Shown: in pieces, positions 42,559 to 54,885 of the stretch
How the letters are laid out: each line of letters opens with the position of its first letter
Position numbering within the stretch: the stretch's first letter is position 1
Assembly (NCBI GenBank): GCA_910574455.1
Contig: CAJSYZ010000007.1
Coordinates: 248,001-312,000 of the forward strand
Direction: 5' to 3'
Source of the DNA: Trichaptum fuscoviolaceum
Lineage: Eukaryota; Basidiomycota; Agaricomycetes; Hymenochaetales; Trichaptaceae
DNA length: 64,000 bases
Made by a program: the position numbers and the translations under genes
The notes under the pieces: generated by a model
Database searches by the model: none
Seen by the model: the letters and a program-made list of their open reading frames with translations, nothing else
Told to the model about the DNA's origin: nothing

Positions 42559-43426
42559 GTCTTGAACTTTGGGGGGGGGGGGGGATTGTATTCCTTCCGA
42601 GTCCTTTCAAACTTCAACTGGTGCCTGTCTGACTCGGAGTGACCAGTAGCTGGTATTATGCCAGTGCAGTACTACCAGACTCAGAGGTGACGGAGACTCC
42701 AGCTTCAAGTTGCCAAGTCCGAACCGAATAGTAGTAGTTGCCACGGTCACTGGTGGCACTCAGGGCAGAAGTTCGATCGCAAGACTGAAACACGGACTTG
42801 GAGTACTACTAGTAGCAGTCGAGGCAACACTCAGGCTACCGAATAGTAGTACTGATAGTAATAGTACTACTAGTAGTAGTAGCCTGTCAGTGAGTATTGA
42901 ATGCGGTGACTTCAACTAGGAGACTGAAAGATGACTCACCGCCAATACCTGAGGGACTTAATAAATGGTTTTGGGTGACAGGGACTTCGAGGTGAAAGAG
43001 CTTCAAGCTGTTGAAGCGTAAACTTGAAGAAGTTGTAGAGTAAGTAGTACTAGACACGACACCGTGATGTCGCAGTACTGCCAGCCTGAGTGCCAGTGGT
43101 AGTACTATGATAAGACTTGGGCATGGGGTACTCAGACTACTGGATTCGGATCATGCCAGTGATCCTGCAACTTCAAGTTGAACTTCAGATTAAAAGTCCG
43201 ACACTGCCAGTGCTACTACTACTAGTACTACTACTACTAGTAGTAGATGTAGTAGTAGTAAGCACTGCCGGTGCCATGGCACTGCCAGCCTGAGTGCCAC
43301 TGGTTCAAGTTGAAGACGACGCACTCAGTTTCCCACTGCATTCTTTCCCATTTCGTCCCAATAGTACTACCTATTCATCTTGAACTCGAAAGCACAACAG
43401 CAACGACTTCAACTTGAATCAGCATC
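42559..43426. other. Intergenic, dense motif cluster with a 14-G run
   Basis: No gene. Holds a G14 homopolymer (42571-42584), several TGCCAGTG, CTTCAAGTTG pairs (for example 43171) and long CTACTACTAGTAGTAG blocks (42838-42880, 43210-43255), some able to fold back on themselves. Confidence 0.65.
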
Positions 43427-46350
43427 ATGCTGGCATCATCCAAGCCATCGCGTAGAAATCCGATTCCGCGTGAGTCCTACAGCTTTCTACTACGTTCTCC
43501 TATACCAGCAGCAATGATTAATGAGGTGATATCCAGCTTCGCCAAGGGAAGGCTTTGATTTGATAGAATTGTCTCGGCAGATCACGGGCTTTCGCCCATC
43601 CAACGAGGAAAATAGTATTCGATCTGCAAGGCAGAGACTAGAAGGTGTCATCGATGGCATATGGCCAGGTGAGTCCTACTTTCTCCTTCGCCGGTAGTCC
43701 TGCTTTGTTGACTACTTCTACTCGTGGCAGAGAATCAGAGTATGAGCGGATCAATAGTGCCTCATAGAACCCCTCGGATGCCAACAAACACTCACACTGG
43801 CATGTCGACTCGCGAAGTTGACACTGTCCGACCTGGCAGTACTTCCCCAACTCAGGCGCCTACCGTCGTACAGGCTCACTGTACACTGGCACCAAATCGC
43901 GCCACACGAAGGGAAACTATCTCGCCTTTAGAACAGGAGGAATATTACTATGGCCTGGAGGGGGCTCCTCGCCTGGTCGGGCGCACCGGCGGCGACTGGG
44001 AACGGACTAACATGTGGAAATGCGTAGGGGTTGTGGGTGATCACCGCATTACTGAGTTCTGGGATGCAGACTTGTTCCCAAAAATATTGCCGATATTCAA
44101 GGCACTATATCTCGAGGGGCACGGAAAGGCGAACCTATTTGAGGTTAACCGCGTTGGCCTCGAACGCCCTGCCAGTGTGGGCATTAGACACGAGTTGCTC
44201 GCTGAAAATGAGTGGCCCGTCGTTGTTATGATCGGAGTTGATACGGAGCCCAGTCTCCACCCTAAAGTGGGATGCTGGGCTGCGGAGAGGGTGAAGGACA
44301 TACTATGGGAGCTCGCAATTTATGATGTCGAGGTCGAGATTAGGGAACGACATATCAAACTGGCTTCCGGCGATAACACAGATGGCCCTGCTAATATGAA
44401 GCGTAACCGTACTCAGGCTGGTGACGATGACGTTCCTGAGGCTGTCGATGGCAATCACCACCTAAAGCGCCCTAGACCATCTTTCACTCCGTCTGCCCCC
44501 GGTCAGAGCATCAACGACCCTCATAGTGACTCTGACGCCGCTCACGGTGTTCAAGGCCAAGGCTGGCCTACAGGATCGAAAAAATCTCGTCCACTCCCGC
44601 CAGCCGCTCCCGCCTGATCCGAGCAAGCCCTATGGTTCTAGAGCCACGTATAATGGGCAACTATGAAGATCGCCATACCGCCAACACGTACTTACAGCGC
44701 CTTGCTGCGCCTTTCACCACATGTGTTGGGATATGCCTTGGCATCACTGAGACCAGGGGCAAAACGCAGTATGACAGCTATTCAACCGGGTCACTGTTTG
44801 GGATTAAGATACAAAACGAGGAGCCCATCTTATATGCCCTCGGTTGTCGACATGGCACCATTCCATTTAATTTACAGTTCCATCTTCATCCTGAGGATTC
44901 TGAAAGCGACTTGGAGGATGCCAGCTTGAAGAAAGGCAAGAAATGCAATAAGAAGGGCAAGAAGGGCGTCAAAGGGAACAAGAAGGGCAACAAAACATCG
45001 AAAGGCGCTGGCAAGAACTATAAAATCACGGAAGCCTCTCAGTACATCGACTACAAACATGACGAGAACTCGAATTATACGGCCTATGTTTCGCTGTTCA
45101 CGCCTGAGAAGCTGGCTGACCACTTACGAATGATGGAACGCGAGTTGGAAAAGCAGAGGAAAGAATTCGATCTTCTCGTGGATAAGAAGATCATAAAAGA
45201 TCAGGTTGTAAAGAAGGAAGTCCAAAAGGAATGCGATGACGCGACAGCTTTCTTCAACAAGGTCAAGAGATGCGAATTGAATTTCCAGTGTATGGAGCAG
45301 TTTGGATATGTCGAATTCTCTCCGGGAAGGTTCAATCGGTTTAATAAGAAAGATGACGCGAAGAAGCCGAGGACTAGCGAGCACCCCTATGCATCGGACT
45401 GGGCGTTGATCAGGATTTGTGACGACCGTTCCCCATCTGACATGACTACTCTCTGCGAGCAGCATGGGAAGGGGCAATTTTGGAATTATGCAGACTTGAG
45501 AAGGTATGAACCAAAGAGCATGTGTGGTTCAGCTGCTTTCGACGACATTCTGGAGTTCATGGGATGGAAGGAAGGCACTCAAGTACATGATGGTCTGGTG
45601 CATATCAAAGATTTCACGAAACCGCGCGACATCTACAGCCGTCTTTATCAAGAAGAAACGGACGAACAAGCGATTAAAGATAAGCAGCTCCATAGAGCAC
45701 TAGCGAATGATGGCACAAAGGTCGTATCCTCGAAGCTTGAAACAAGACGGGTATATAAGTTTGGTTGGACAACTGGCCACACAGTGGGCGTTTATAACAA
45801 TCTCACTTCCTACTGGGTCGATCTTACACTAGAATTTGATGTCACATTCTCCGGTAAAGGCAAACGTCGCAAAGCCTGTGGAATCAAAGAAGGTGTAAAG
45901 AGCGTCGAGAGTTGCTGGCAGGCGGTCCTGCAATTTCCACCCGGCAAGCACTTCGGTGGTCGTAGCCGTATATTTGGAGACCAAGGTGATTCCGGAAGCT
46001 TGGTCATCGACCAGGATGCCAACGCACTTGGTACAATCACCTTTGTTACGACTTCGACGGAATGGCAACACGATGGGTTCACTTACGGAGTCCCTATTTG
46101 GCAACAATTGTCGGAGATGCGCACCTCCGGTTACGGTGATATTCATTTCGGATTCGAATCACAAAAGGATGATGCAGTGATGTCGGAACTTGCGGAATAT
46201 CATCCACAGATTAAGGTAACTAGGGCTAACAAGGGCTCGAGGACATGGGAAGCGTGGTTTAATGAGGAGCACCACAAGGTTGAGCGGGAACGAGCAGCAT
46301 TGGAACCTTTTAATTCACTTAAACCGCAGACTCGGAGTCAGACGAAGTAG
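43427..46350 (+). CDS. Trypsin-fold serine-protease-like protein of basidiomycete type
   Basis: Exons 43427-43469, 43537-43668, 43731-46350. The last exon breaks at the A6 run 44579-44584; one extra A joins the two large frames (43731-44617 and 44632-46350). The N-terminal half has the conserved block YYYGLEGAPRLVGRT, VVGDHRITEFWDADL, VEVEIRERH seen in many agaric homologues. The C-terminal half has a protease-like core with candidate triad His (GCRHGTI), Asp (SDWALIRI) and Ser (GDQGDSGSLVID). Inserted between is a Lys/Gly-rich stretch (KKGKKCNKKGKKGVKGNKKG) and a coiled coil (HLRMMERELEKQRKEFDLLV). No signal peptide. Substrate unknown. Confidence 0.72.
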
Positions 46351-47713
46351 CCTGCCAGTGAGGACTCAGGCTTGTACTCATACTATTTCTAACTGTTTTC
46401 TTTTCGTAGTATTACCTCATACCAGTGCATACCACTAGTATTCAAGTTGTGTCTTTGTATGTTTGTCTCCTGTTCTGTGTTCGTCGACCTTATACTTGTG
46501 TTTTCTGTGCATCGGTATTCAAGTTGTTGTATGACTGTATGTAAATAAAAAACGATATGAATTGTTTACTAACTATTCCGAGTCGGACTTGGACTCACTG
46601 GCACCAGTGATGCTCTAATTACTGCTCGATAAATTCACGACTGGCTCGAATCCGGGTCTACCAACCTGAAGACCGAACATCGTTACGGGTTCGGCAACTT
46701 GAACTTTTGAGCTGAACTTGAAGTCCCACGACTCGGTCTCAGGCTCTGACTCGAAAGTTCTTCCGATTCGGAGGTCAGCTTGAAGTCGGAAACTACTAGT
46801 ACTAGTAAACTAAGCCTGAGGGGCGAAGGTCGGTCCGGCTACTACTACAACTGCTCTGCTCGACAACTATTAGGTATAATAATTTTAATGGAATGACCGG
46901 TTGTTATTCTCGGGACGTTCTAGGTCAGAGGGAACTGGACGGCTTGACTTATGCTATTGCCTTCGGCAGACGACGGAGGAGCTGGAACAAATGGGCTTTG
47001 CGACCAACCTTGATTCAAAGACAGACACGCAACTTGGTAGTATTGTTTTCCCGACTCCGAGTCAGCAAGAGCCCGACGTGGACATCGCCGCTCGCCTTTT
47101 CCCAGACTGAGCCCCTTCCTCAACTCCCCCACCATGCGCACAAACTCTCTCATCTCATCCTCTTGCACTACCTTGAGGCTTGTCATTTTCTTCAACCTTG
47201 GCGCTGTCTCCTTCACATATGACATCTTCCATGCGCTGCTCTCCTGCACTTTGTACTAAATTATGTCGTAACAGATCTGGGCGGAATGGGAGACAGAGGT
47301 CTGCACGAGCATGGCACAGGAGTTCAAGGCTGGTGAGTTTATTCTCCTTCTCAATCCTTTTACTTCACGTTATTTACATACCATTTGATACAGAATCCTA
47401 GCTCACACCGTTTACAGCGCACGCAAGATGGTGCAATTCTGGAACACCGCCAGACAGCACCACCACCATTGCCATCGCACTCCTGCTACTAGTAGTACCC
47501 AGCATCGACATGATGACTTCCCACGTGGGGTCTGACACTGGCATCACAGGCCCTCCGTCGTCCGCTACCACCACTGACAGCCATGGTCAGGTTGGAAACT
47601 AGAGACTTCCGGAGACACTTTCATTGTTGTGGGGACTGGTAAGTAGCCCTAGTAGTTATCCGCTATTGCAACAATAGCTCATGACCCGATGAACACAACT
47701 ACATGACTGGCTG
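46351..47713. other. Intergenic / decayed
   Basis: No gene that I can support. Repeated TTCAAGTTG and ACTCGGAGT words near 46440-46800. 47260-47480 might hold the remains of the 5' part of the BCS1-like gene. Confidence 0.5.
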
Positions 47714-48700
47714 ATGCTATGGTTGTTGAAGCGCTTAGAATGCCAGCACGCTTACGAGTTCGAGACGACAGCGCGCACCATCTTGCCGGGCAAGTCTTCT
47801 TTCAGAGACAAGTCATTCGGAGATGAGGAGCTCAAAGGCTTCCAGTTTGCCTCACCAGACGACCATCAAATTCATATCTATTTCGCTGATTCCATGGCTC
47901 ATGGCGGGGATTTAAGAGATGCTCCTTGCCGACACAAGGGACTTCTTGCAATCAGAGAAGGTATGTACATAAAGTGCCACACATCGACTGAAAGTTTAAC
48001 CTCTCTTTCTGAATCAGTGGTGCGCTGACCGTGGTAACCGCTCTCGTCGCGACAATTTCCTCTATCGTGTCCCTGGCTTGGGCAGATCATCGTTGATCCA
48101 TGCCCTTGCTGGCGCGCTCATGCTCGACATTCTCGCCATCTCACGTTCCGCCTTTTGGATGAACGATGTGGCGTTGTCGTCGCTTATGGGCCGTGTGCCT
48201 GCCCCGTGTATTGTCCTTCTCGAGGACCTTGATGCTGCATTCACTCGCTCAACTTCGCGCGACGGGTCCTCAACCTGTGTTCCTGGTGGTAAGAAGAAGA
48301 GCTCTTTGTTGTCCGACAACAAGGATAAGATGACGATGATGACGACAATGAAGAAATTGGCAAGAAGAAGAAAAGCAAGAAATATGACACTCTATCCGAC
48401 GTGAACACGCTCTCTCTTTCTGGCCTTCTTAATGCACTTGATGGTGTCGCCGCTGCTGTTGGCCGCTTCCTCTTCTCGTCGCAGCGACGAACCATCTTGA
48501 GCGTTTCGACCCCGCGCTCTCGCGCCCCGGTGGCATGGATGTTTGGATCGAGTTCAAAAGCGCAAGCCCTAGGCAGGCTCAAGCGCTCTTCTGCGACTTC
48601 TTCCTGTACGCGGACGTCAAGAAGCCCGAGATCACCAAACGCGAAGGCGAGCTCGATGGGATCAGCCTCCCCACCACACCCCATCCTCTGGATCGATTTC
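47714..48700 (+). pseudogene. BCS1-like AAA ATPase, decayed
   Basis: Recognisable order of a fungal BCS1-type mitochondrial AAA ATPase. First LKRLECQHAYEFETTARTI, then FQFASPDDHQIHIYFADS, an intron at about 47961-48016, and the AAA core RVPGLGRSSLIHALAGALML with SLMGRVPAPCIVLLEDLDAA (Walker B). After that come LSLSGLLNALDGVAAA and NHLERFDPALSRPGGMDVWI. Walker A reads GLGRSS, so the catalytic Lys is Arg; the arginine-finger region reads RPGG. The frame shifts between LFSS and NHLER (about 48480) and the N- and C-termini are missing. Probably inactive. Confidence 0.7.
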
Positions 48701-49662
48701 GGAAATTCCGGTGTCGGTATTTGCGTCCGATGCCTCGAGTACCGCAACCTTGAGCTCGAGCTCATTGATGAGAGGTGCGTCAAACAGTCTACCTGACGTT
48801 GGCAAAGCAGCTCACGACGCAAATTGCGAATGCATCAAACGGGAAAAAGTATTACTTCATCTTAGATATCGTTCAAGTAGTCATGTCCTATTCCTCGACA
48901 AACACCTCTGTGCCACCACCATTGCCGCCGAAACGGAGATCGCTCGGTTTCAATATGCAGAATAAGTCGATTATCGGCCGACAGCGCAATCCCCCCAGCT
49001 CTAAGGTCAAGAAACGTGCCTTCATTCAATCTACTTCTTTCAAAGCGGATTGGGGTGCATTGATCCCATTTCCCATATCGGCATGGTTCCGGTTTCGAGT
49101 TGTGTCCAGGGATGACTGATTGTATGACGGCTTACTCGTGGCTTTGCCTTCTAGAGCTGATGGAACAGCTTCTTGTGCAGTGGGCTATGTCTTCCTGACT
49201 TCTTCGGAGTTAACCTGACTCACTTTCTTGTTTGTTTGTGCATAAAATGAAAAGAAGCCTCATAATCGAGTCATCTAGAAGAAATCCTTCTTATCTCCTG
49301 TCAGTTCAGCTTGAGGTTTATCCGAGCCATAGTACAATGCACTGATAGATTCCTCTCTTCTTTTCCCAGAAGAATAAGGCATCAGAAAAATGCGTGCAAG
49401 AGCTTTGTATAAATGTGAACTCGGAGTGGGTGTCGCCCCTCCCCGCCACCCACCCACCCACTCAACCCTTCGCCATGAACTTTTATCACATTCTGTTGGG
49501 GCTACACATGCTCCTATTGATTGACCATGCTGTGCTTCGAGTACGCATCGCGCGAAGACTTCCTTGGACACAAAGGAGGATATCTAGGATGCAAAAATTC
49601 GTGCTTACTTTCTATTTCCTCTCAAAATCACTGCACTGACTTTTTGCCAGCTTCACAAACAG
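48701..49662. other. Intergenic
   Basis: No gene supported. 49500-49640 contains short open stretches (CFEYASREDFLGHKGGYLG) that could be an upstream exon of the exonuclease gene, but no splice pair is convincing. Confidence 0.45.
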
Positions 49663-50520
49663 ATGCAACATCTCCTCGACTACCTGGGGGTTCCGCCAAC
49701 GCCTCTTCTTCAACTTCGCAGTTATACACTCGGACCTCTTGTTCCTGAAGTATGTCTGACCACCGCGACGATGGAGAATGCCGTAGACGTCATCTATGCT
49801 TCCTTGCCGGATGCCCCGGAACGACGCTTCGTTGCCCTCGACATTGAATGGGCGAGTAACTCACCAGAGCTATATCGCGTGGACCTCATCCAACTCGCGG
49901 TTCAGCAACATGTGTTCCTCCTCCGGACTCATCTACTTAATGAACTTCCCGCGAGATTGACACAATTATTAGGTGATGAAGCTGTATGGAAAGTGTCAGC
50001 AGGAATCGCTGGTATGAGAGTCCCATTTCTTCTCTCATTATTTGGCATAACTGAACTAATTGGCAGGTGATGCAACTCGCATCAGGAATAAATTTGGCGT
50101 TCCCGTAACCTCCTGTGTCGATTTGACAGATTGGGCGCGCTTCGTTTACCCCGATTTCTGGCCAAGAACGCTAACTTGGCTCCAGCTGCTTCTGAACCCC
50201 CGTCTCTGGTTCAAGTTTCCGCAACCGTTTATAAAGCTGGAGGAGATGGCAGGCAGACTCCTGCAGGCAAACATTGAGAAGGATGCCACGGTCACGAGGA
50301 GCAATTGGGCCGAAGTTGAGCTGTCGGCTGCTCAAGTCCATTGTAAGTTATCCTTTTCAAGTTGTCACTCAGGCTGATCATCTTCTCACTTGCATCTGCT
50401 CTATTAGATGCGGCAATCGACGCGCACAGCACGTTTGCTGTTGCTTCCGTCTTGAATCAAGATGCCTTGGCCTTACCGGATGCAGAAATCCATCACTTCC
50501 CAATGCTCGATATTGAGTAG
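49663..50520 (+). CDS. 3'-5' exonuclease domain protein (WRN/RNase D type)
   Basis: Three exons with matching phases: 49663-50011, 50066-50341, 50408-50520 (245 aa). DEDDy-family motifs are in order: Exo I VALDIEWAS (about residue 59), Exo II SAGIAGDATRIRNKFGV, Exo III HYAAIDAHSTFAV. The Exo III Tyr codon is completed across the second intron. It removes nucleotides from 3' ends of DNA or RNA. It is shorter than WRN or RNase D proteins, with no helicase or HRDC domain seen. The ATG at 49663 is a choice; an upstream exon is possible. Confidence 0.8.
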
Positions 50521-50778
50521 GCTGAGGCCCGTTTGAATAGTGCTAACGGTGTTATCTTGTTGAGTAAATTGTTGAGTGCATGCTCTTGTCTTCAAAAGTT
50601 GCCAGGAGCATCGTGATTGTATCTATTATTGAATTGCTTCTCGTTGAATGATCATTGTAGACTGAGGTTGTCAATGGTGTTTGCTGTCGCTTTCAAGATG
50701 TCATGAAGATGAAGGTAGCTTGAAATCTCAAAACAGAGGTTCAAGTTCACTTGAGTACAGTAGTGGTAGTAGTAGTAA

Positions 50779-50936
50779 ATCTCACTTGAGTCTGACTTGC
50801 CACCTGATGTACAGCTTCCCTCCTTACGCACTGATTTTGTCCTGAAACGCCGTTTTAAGGCCATCAGGCAGCCAGGCAACACTTCAGGCAGGCATGACAA
50901 CGCTTCAACCCATTTAAGGAAGCTCCAGGACGCGCC
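50779..50936 (+). repeat. Dispersed repeat, second copy
   Basis: CTCACTTGAGTCTGAC..CAGGACGCGCC matches 30411-30560, roughly 80% by eye. A degenerate continuation appears at 51100-51196. Confidence 0.7.
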
Positions 50937-51128
50937 AGCCGCCGTTAGCAATCTCTGATGTATTACACTTGAGCACTGAAATCCTGACTTGCATTCTGAT
51001 GCACTGAGAGACGGCTTGCATCCTGAAACACTCCTTATTTCAGTGAGATAAGGCAATCAGTGTATTTTCAGACGAAGTAGCGACCCTTCAGACAGGTGCC
51101 AGCCAAATCAGGACGCGTCAGGACGCGT

Positions 51129-51196
51129 CAGTCGCCGTAAGCAAAAGGAAGTTTCCCTGATGCAGTCGCCGTAAGCAAAAGGAAGTTTCCCTGATG
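51129..51196 (+). repeat. 34-bp tandem duplication
   Basis: Two perfect copies of CAGTCGCCGTAAGC..TTTCCCTGATG, preceded by two copies of GGACGCGTCA. Confidence 0.9.
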
Positions 51197-53208
51197 TGTC
51201 CAAGTCGAAGTTCGTTTCAACTCTTTGCACTCTGGCAAGAAAACAAAACACTGGCAAGAAGACAATGTGTCCATGTCATGCCAAGGTCCCTTAAAGCGAA
51301 ATCTCTTGTGAAGTTATCTGGCTTCATTTGTCCCATACAGTTCGCCACGTCACGCTCTCTAATCCCCGCCTGCACTCGACTTCTCACCGCACCTGTTCGT
51401 ACCCCATCGTGTCAAACCGCCTCCCGTATCGCTCGACTGAAGGTATAAAGAAATTCCGCATTCTGGAAGCTGGAACGAGCAATGAGGCTCGCGCGCCCGA
51501 GTGCCCGGGTGGGCCATAGGCGCATCTGCTGCCAACCGTGCGCCCCGCCAGCTGAAGCCGCCGCCTGCTGTGCCTCGGTTTGTTCGTGCTTGTATGCTTG
51601 ACTCGCCCATTGCATCTCGCCCATTGCATCGCACTGCTCGCATAATCAATGGCCCAAGGGCGTTCTAGGTAAGTAACTTGGCCGTCCAGCGGCCAGCCTG
51701 AGTGTGCGCGACGTATTTTTGCGTTCGGTGATCTGCGGTCCGTGGTCGAATCTTGCTGATGACTAGATGCCAGTGGTTCATTTGTGCAGGAAAGACTATG
51801 CGCGTGCTAGCCATGACCGACTTCGACGATGAAGAAGACGGCTGCTTACCGATACTGGCACGCGTACGCCTCTGACTCTCAGTCCCCGTCCTCGCCTTCC
51901 CCAGCGCCAGCACCATCGTCATTTACCTCATTTCTTCCGCCTCTGCCTTTCTCGATGCCTCCCTTTATCATCCGGCCGCTGCATCTGCTGTCTCTTCCTC
52001 GCCAGATCGCCGACACACACGAGCCACGAGCCACGAGCCGTACCACACCGACGCACCCTCCGCACGAAGGAAGCCCTCGGGTGCTGATACGTCTAGCGTA
52101 CTGTAGCGTCGAATGATGCGTGTACTCTCGGGATTGGGGCGGTGTGCAGAGGAGAAGAATGTGATGGTGGTGGTGGAAGAGTCGCTGTGGCAGGTGAGAA
52201 GGGAGCGGTTAGCATGGGGAGGAAGCTGACAAAAGGCTGACGACGCTAGAGCGAGGGTGAGACACCCCAACCGCCAGCCCCGGGAGACGAGTCCGCCGTC
52301 GGTGGCGTTTGTAGCTGGTCCAGATTTCGATCTTGGACTCGCACTTGGCGTACCTCTTGCACCTGGGCCTGACTTCTTCGCTTTCTTCGCTTTCTTCACT
52401 TTCTTCGCCCACTTCGCCCATCTTTGCCCTTCTTCGCCCTTCTTCGCCCTTAGATCCCTTCCGGTCCATCATGGTGAGGAGATACCAAGAAGGATACTCA
52501 GACTCTGTCTCTGTCTCTGGCTCTGGCTCGGAGACAGATTGAGCACCAGACGACCCCCTCGTCCCTGCCATGAATGAGACCTAAAGGCACCCTTATTAGA
52601 GCTTTCGCATTTCATCCTGCGAAAGCAATCCCTGAGCGAAGCATCGAGACAAAACTCGACCCTATCAAACAAACCTAGCTCACCGAGTGTTTCGTCAACG
52701 ATGACACATACGATCGTCAATGTGATAGGCCGTGCACAAATCAAAGCACCAATGGGTCAGCTTTGAAGATGACTGAGCTGCGATGGTGGTTTGCTTTCCT
52801 CTGCAAGTGGTCGCGCTAAACGGACGTCGCTGTATTGTGCCAACGGTCTTTCCATGTTATGGTGATTCATTATAAGAGATCCCGTAGACGAGATTTGGAA
52901 GAAGAGCAATAATTAACGCACCTATTCATCTTCGAAATCATGTCCTAGTGACTTAACCACTAGATGTTGAACCATGGTATGTCGTGTTGCCCATGGCTGT
53001 CGTTTGGAATTCCATTAATGAACACACCATCTCCATATCTCTCCACAAACAATTCACTCCACTGCGTGCGTTGATTGTCAAGTTTGTACGCGACGTTCAA
53101 CGCGAATTGGTGGTTGTGGTTCAAGTTGTGGTTACGGAAGCCACGCGGCCCCCGACTCCAACCCTGAGCCACGGCCCACAACTTGTACTTGAACCACTCA
53201 ATAAAAGT
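51197..53208. other. Intergenic, low complexity
   Basis: No supported gene. 52370-52450 is a TTCTTCGC-type repeat that creates an acidic frame on the - strand (52571-52209) without other coding signs. Confidence 0.5.
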
Positions 53209-53215
53209 ATAAATA
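53209..53215 (+). promoter_or_regulatory. TATA box of the F-box gene
   Basis: TATAAAT 57 bp before the ATG at 53272; no other start lies between. Confidence 0.55.
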
Positions 53216-53271
53216 CGTGTGCTCTGGGGATCCTTCCTTGAAGCTTCCACCCACCTCAGTAAAAGAAAACA

Positions 53272-54885
53272 ATGACCGTCTTGTTTCGCGAGACTCGAGA
53301 GACTATCGACCTCTTGCGCCGTATAGTCGACAAGCTGGACGAGACGAACGGATGTATAGGTGCTGAAGAATTATGGGAAGGCGTGCTAAAGTACGTGATG
53401 GCCTAATGTCATATCCCTCTGCCTTCCTAAATCTTCGTTATCCTATAAAGCATTCCCTCAAACGTGCGGAGTTCCAACCCCACAGTTGCAAGGCATGGCA
53501 TGAGACAAATGGAAGGGCTTGCAGATGCGTTCCAATTCTTCGCGTCCACTCTGGTCTCCGCATACAAATCCCACATTTCCACAACTCGTGGCCTTATCGG
53601 TATTCCGCGCCTCACTATCGAAAGCCTTCCGAACGAGATCATCCATCATATTGTGAAGGACGCATATAACTGCACGGACCCATATTCACTTGTCAGATAC
53701 TCACACATTTCCCGAAAATTTGGCGCCGTTATTCTGTATTCGCCTTCTCTATGGGCGTCAATACCGCTAACCCTTAGGATGCCTACGTGGTTAATTTCGA
53801 AAACAATGCGCCGGTGCGCTGAGCTGGGGTTTACCGTGGACATAGAGCTTGATGGATCCACAGAATTGTTCTACACGGAGGGGATCGAACTGAGCTGCGA
53901 GTCCGTCCTATCCAGACTTTCGATGATGTTTGCAGGTCATCAAAGATGGAAAGATTTGACGATGAATCTTGAGGGCGGGGCAGCAAACTTCATTCACGAT
54001 AACTTCCCCCTCGTTAACCTCAAAGCTCTCCGTGTCCTTCGCGTTAATGAAAGCAAAGAGATGGAGGACGATTTCTTCCAGCAATGGGAAATCCCCTCAC
54101 TCGAGGAACTGGAGTTCGTTCTGGAGAACCAAACCCGACTGCTTTCCTCAACTATGGCAAGCCAAACACTGCGTAATTGTACGCTGGAGTTACACGAGCT
54201 AGACGACGCACACATGATGGAGATTGCGGCATTCTTGAGCGCAGCAAGTAATTTACGCTTCCTCGAGGTGGATCTGTGTGACTTCGAAGGAGAGGAAGTT
54301 CAGGAAATAAGGCTACCCTGCCTTGAACACCTCGGTATCCATTTTGATGGCGACGAGAGCTTTCAGCCTGCTGCGAATCTTCTCAAAGCCATCCTATGTC
54401 CTGGTCTGAAGCACCTTTCCGTAGCGGCAAGAACGAATTCAGAGTACTCCGAGCTAACCGACAATATACAAGAGCGCTACCCCGAGCTCACATCCTTCAC
54501 GCTAGTCATTAACAGCGAGTATCCGAGACTGGAATTCTTCTTTGACGACATAATACGCCCATTACCAAGCACAATCAGGAAGTTGAAGGTCGCTCCGGCA
54601 TACAATACAAGTCACATGGTTCTTCAAGCATCACGAACAAGTGATATGCAATTGAACTTCGGCATAAACTACGAGAACCTCACACACCTGGATTTGCAAA
54701 GCTGTACCATCCTGGAGGAAAGTTTTTATGCCAGACTTTTCGAGATTCTCCGGAGTATCCGCGTATCTCTGAATTATTTCCGGCCTGGCAAGCGTAGGGG
54801 GCAGAAAGGGAACGTAAAAATCCAGGAGGAGAAGAATGCAATAATGATATTACAGAACGCGGGGGTGCTGGTTAATTTAATTTAA
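53272..54885 (+). CDS. F-box protein, paralogue 1 (517 aa)
   Basis: Exon 1 53272-53390, 60-bp intron (GTACGT..TATAAAG), exon 2 53451-54885. The start is MTVLFRETRETIDLLRRIVD. The F-box is at about residues 85-130 (IPRLTIESLPNEIIHHIVKD, then SLVRYSHISRKF). Leu-rich repeats follow (NLRFLEVDLCDFEG, CLEHLGIHFDG, GLKHLSV) as in agaric F-box/LRR proteins, substrate receptors of SCF ubiquitin ligases via Skp1. It shares gene structure, exon 1 length and intron length with the convergent copy at 56454-58076. Confidence 0.87.

Larger units (their letters stand above)
35661..47543. repeat. Zone of dispersed TGCCAGTG / CTTCAAGTTG motifs
   Basis: I count 19 copies of TGCCAGTG or its complement here (for example 35661, 35686, 35703, 35709, 40025, 42351, 43205, 46596, 47536). 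They occur between genes, in introns and in coding exons, with many CTTCAAGTTG, ACTCGGAGT and TAGTAGTAG words. Random expectation for that 8-mer over 12 kb on both strands is below one. Confidence 0.75.

Noticed and set aside
51111..51196. CRISPR-like repeats
   Set aside because: Only two adjacent copies of a 34-bp unit without spacers; a simple tandem duplication in a eukaryotic genome.
52209..52571. Acidic - strand gene with SEESEE repeats
   Set aside because: The frame comes from a TTCTTCGC microsatellite; no domain, splice pattern or start context supports it.
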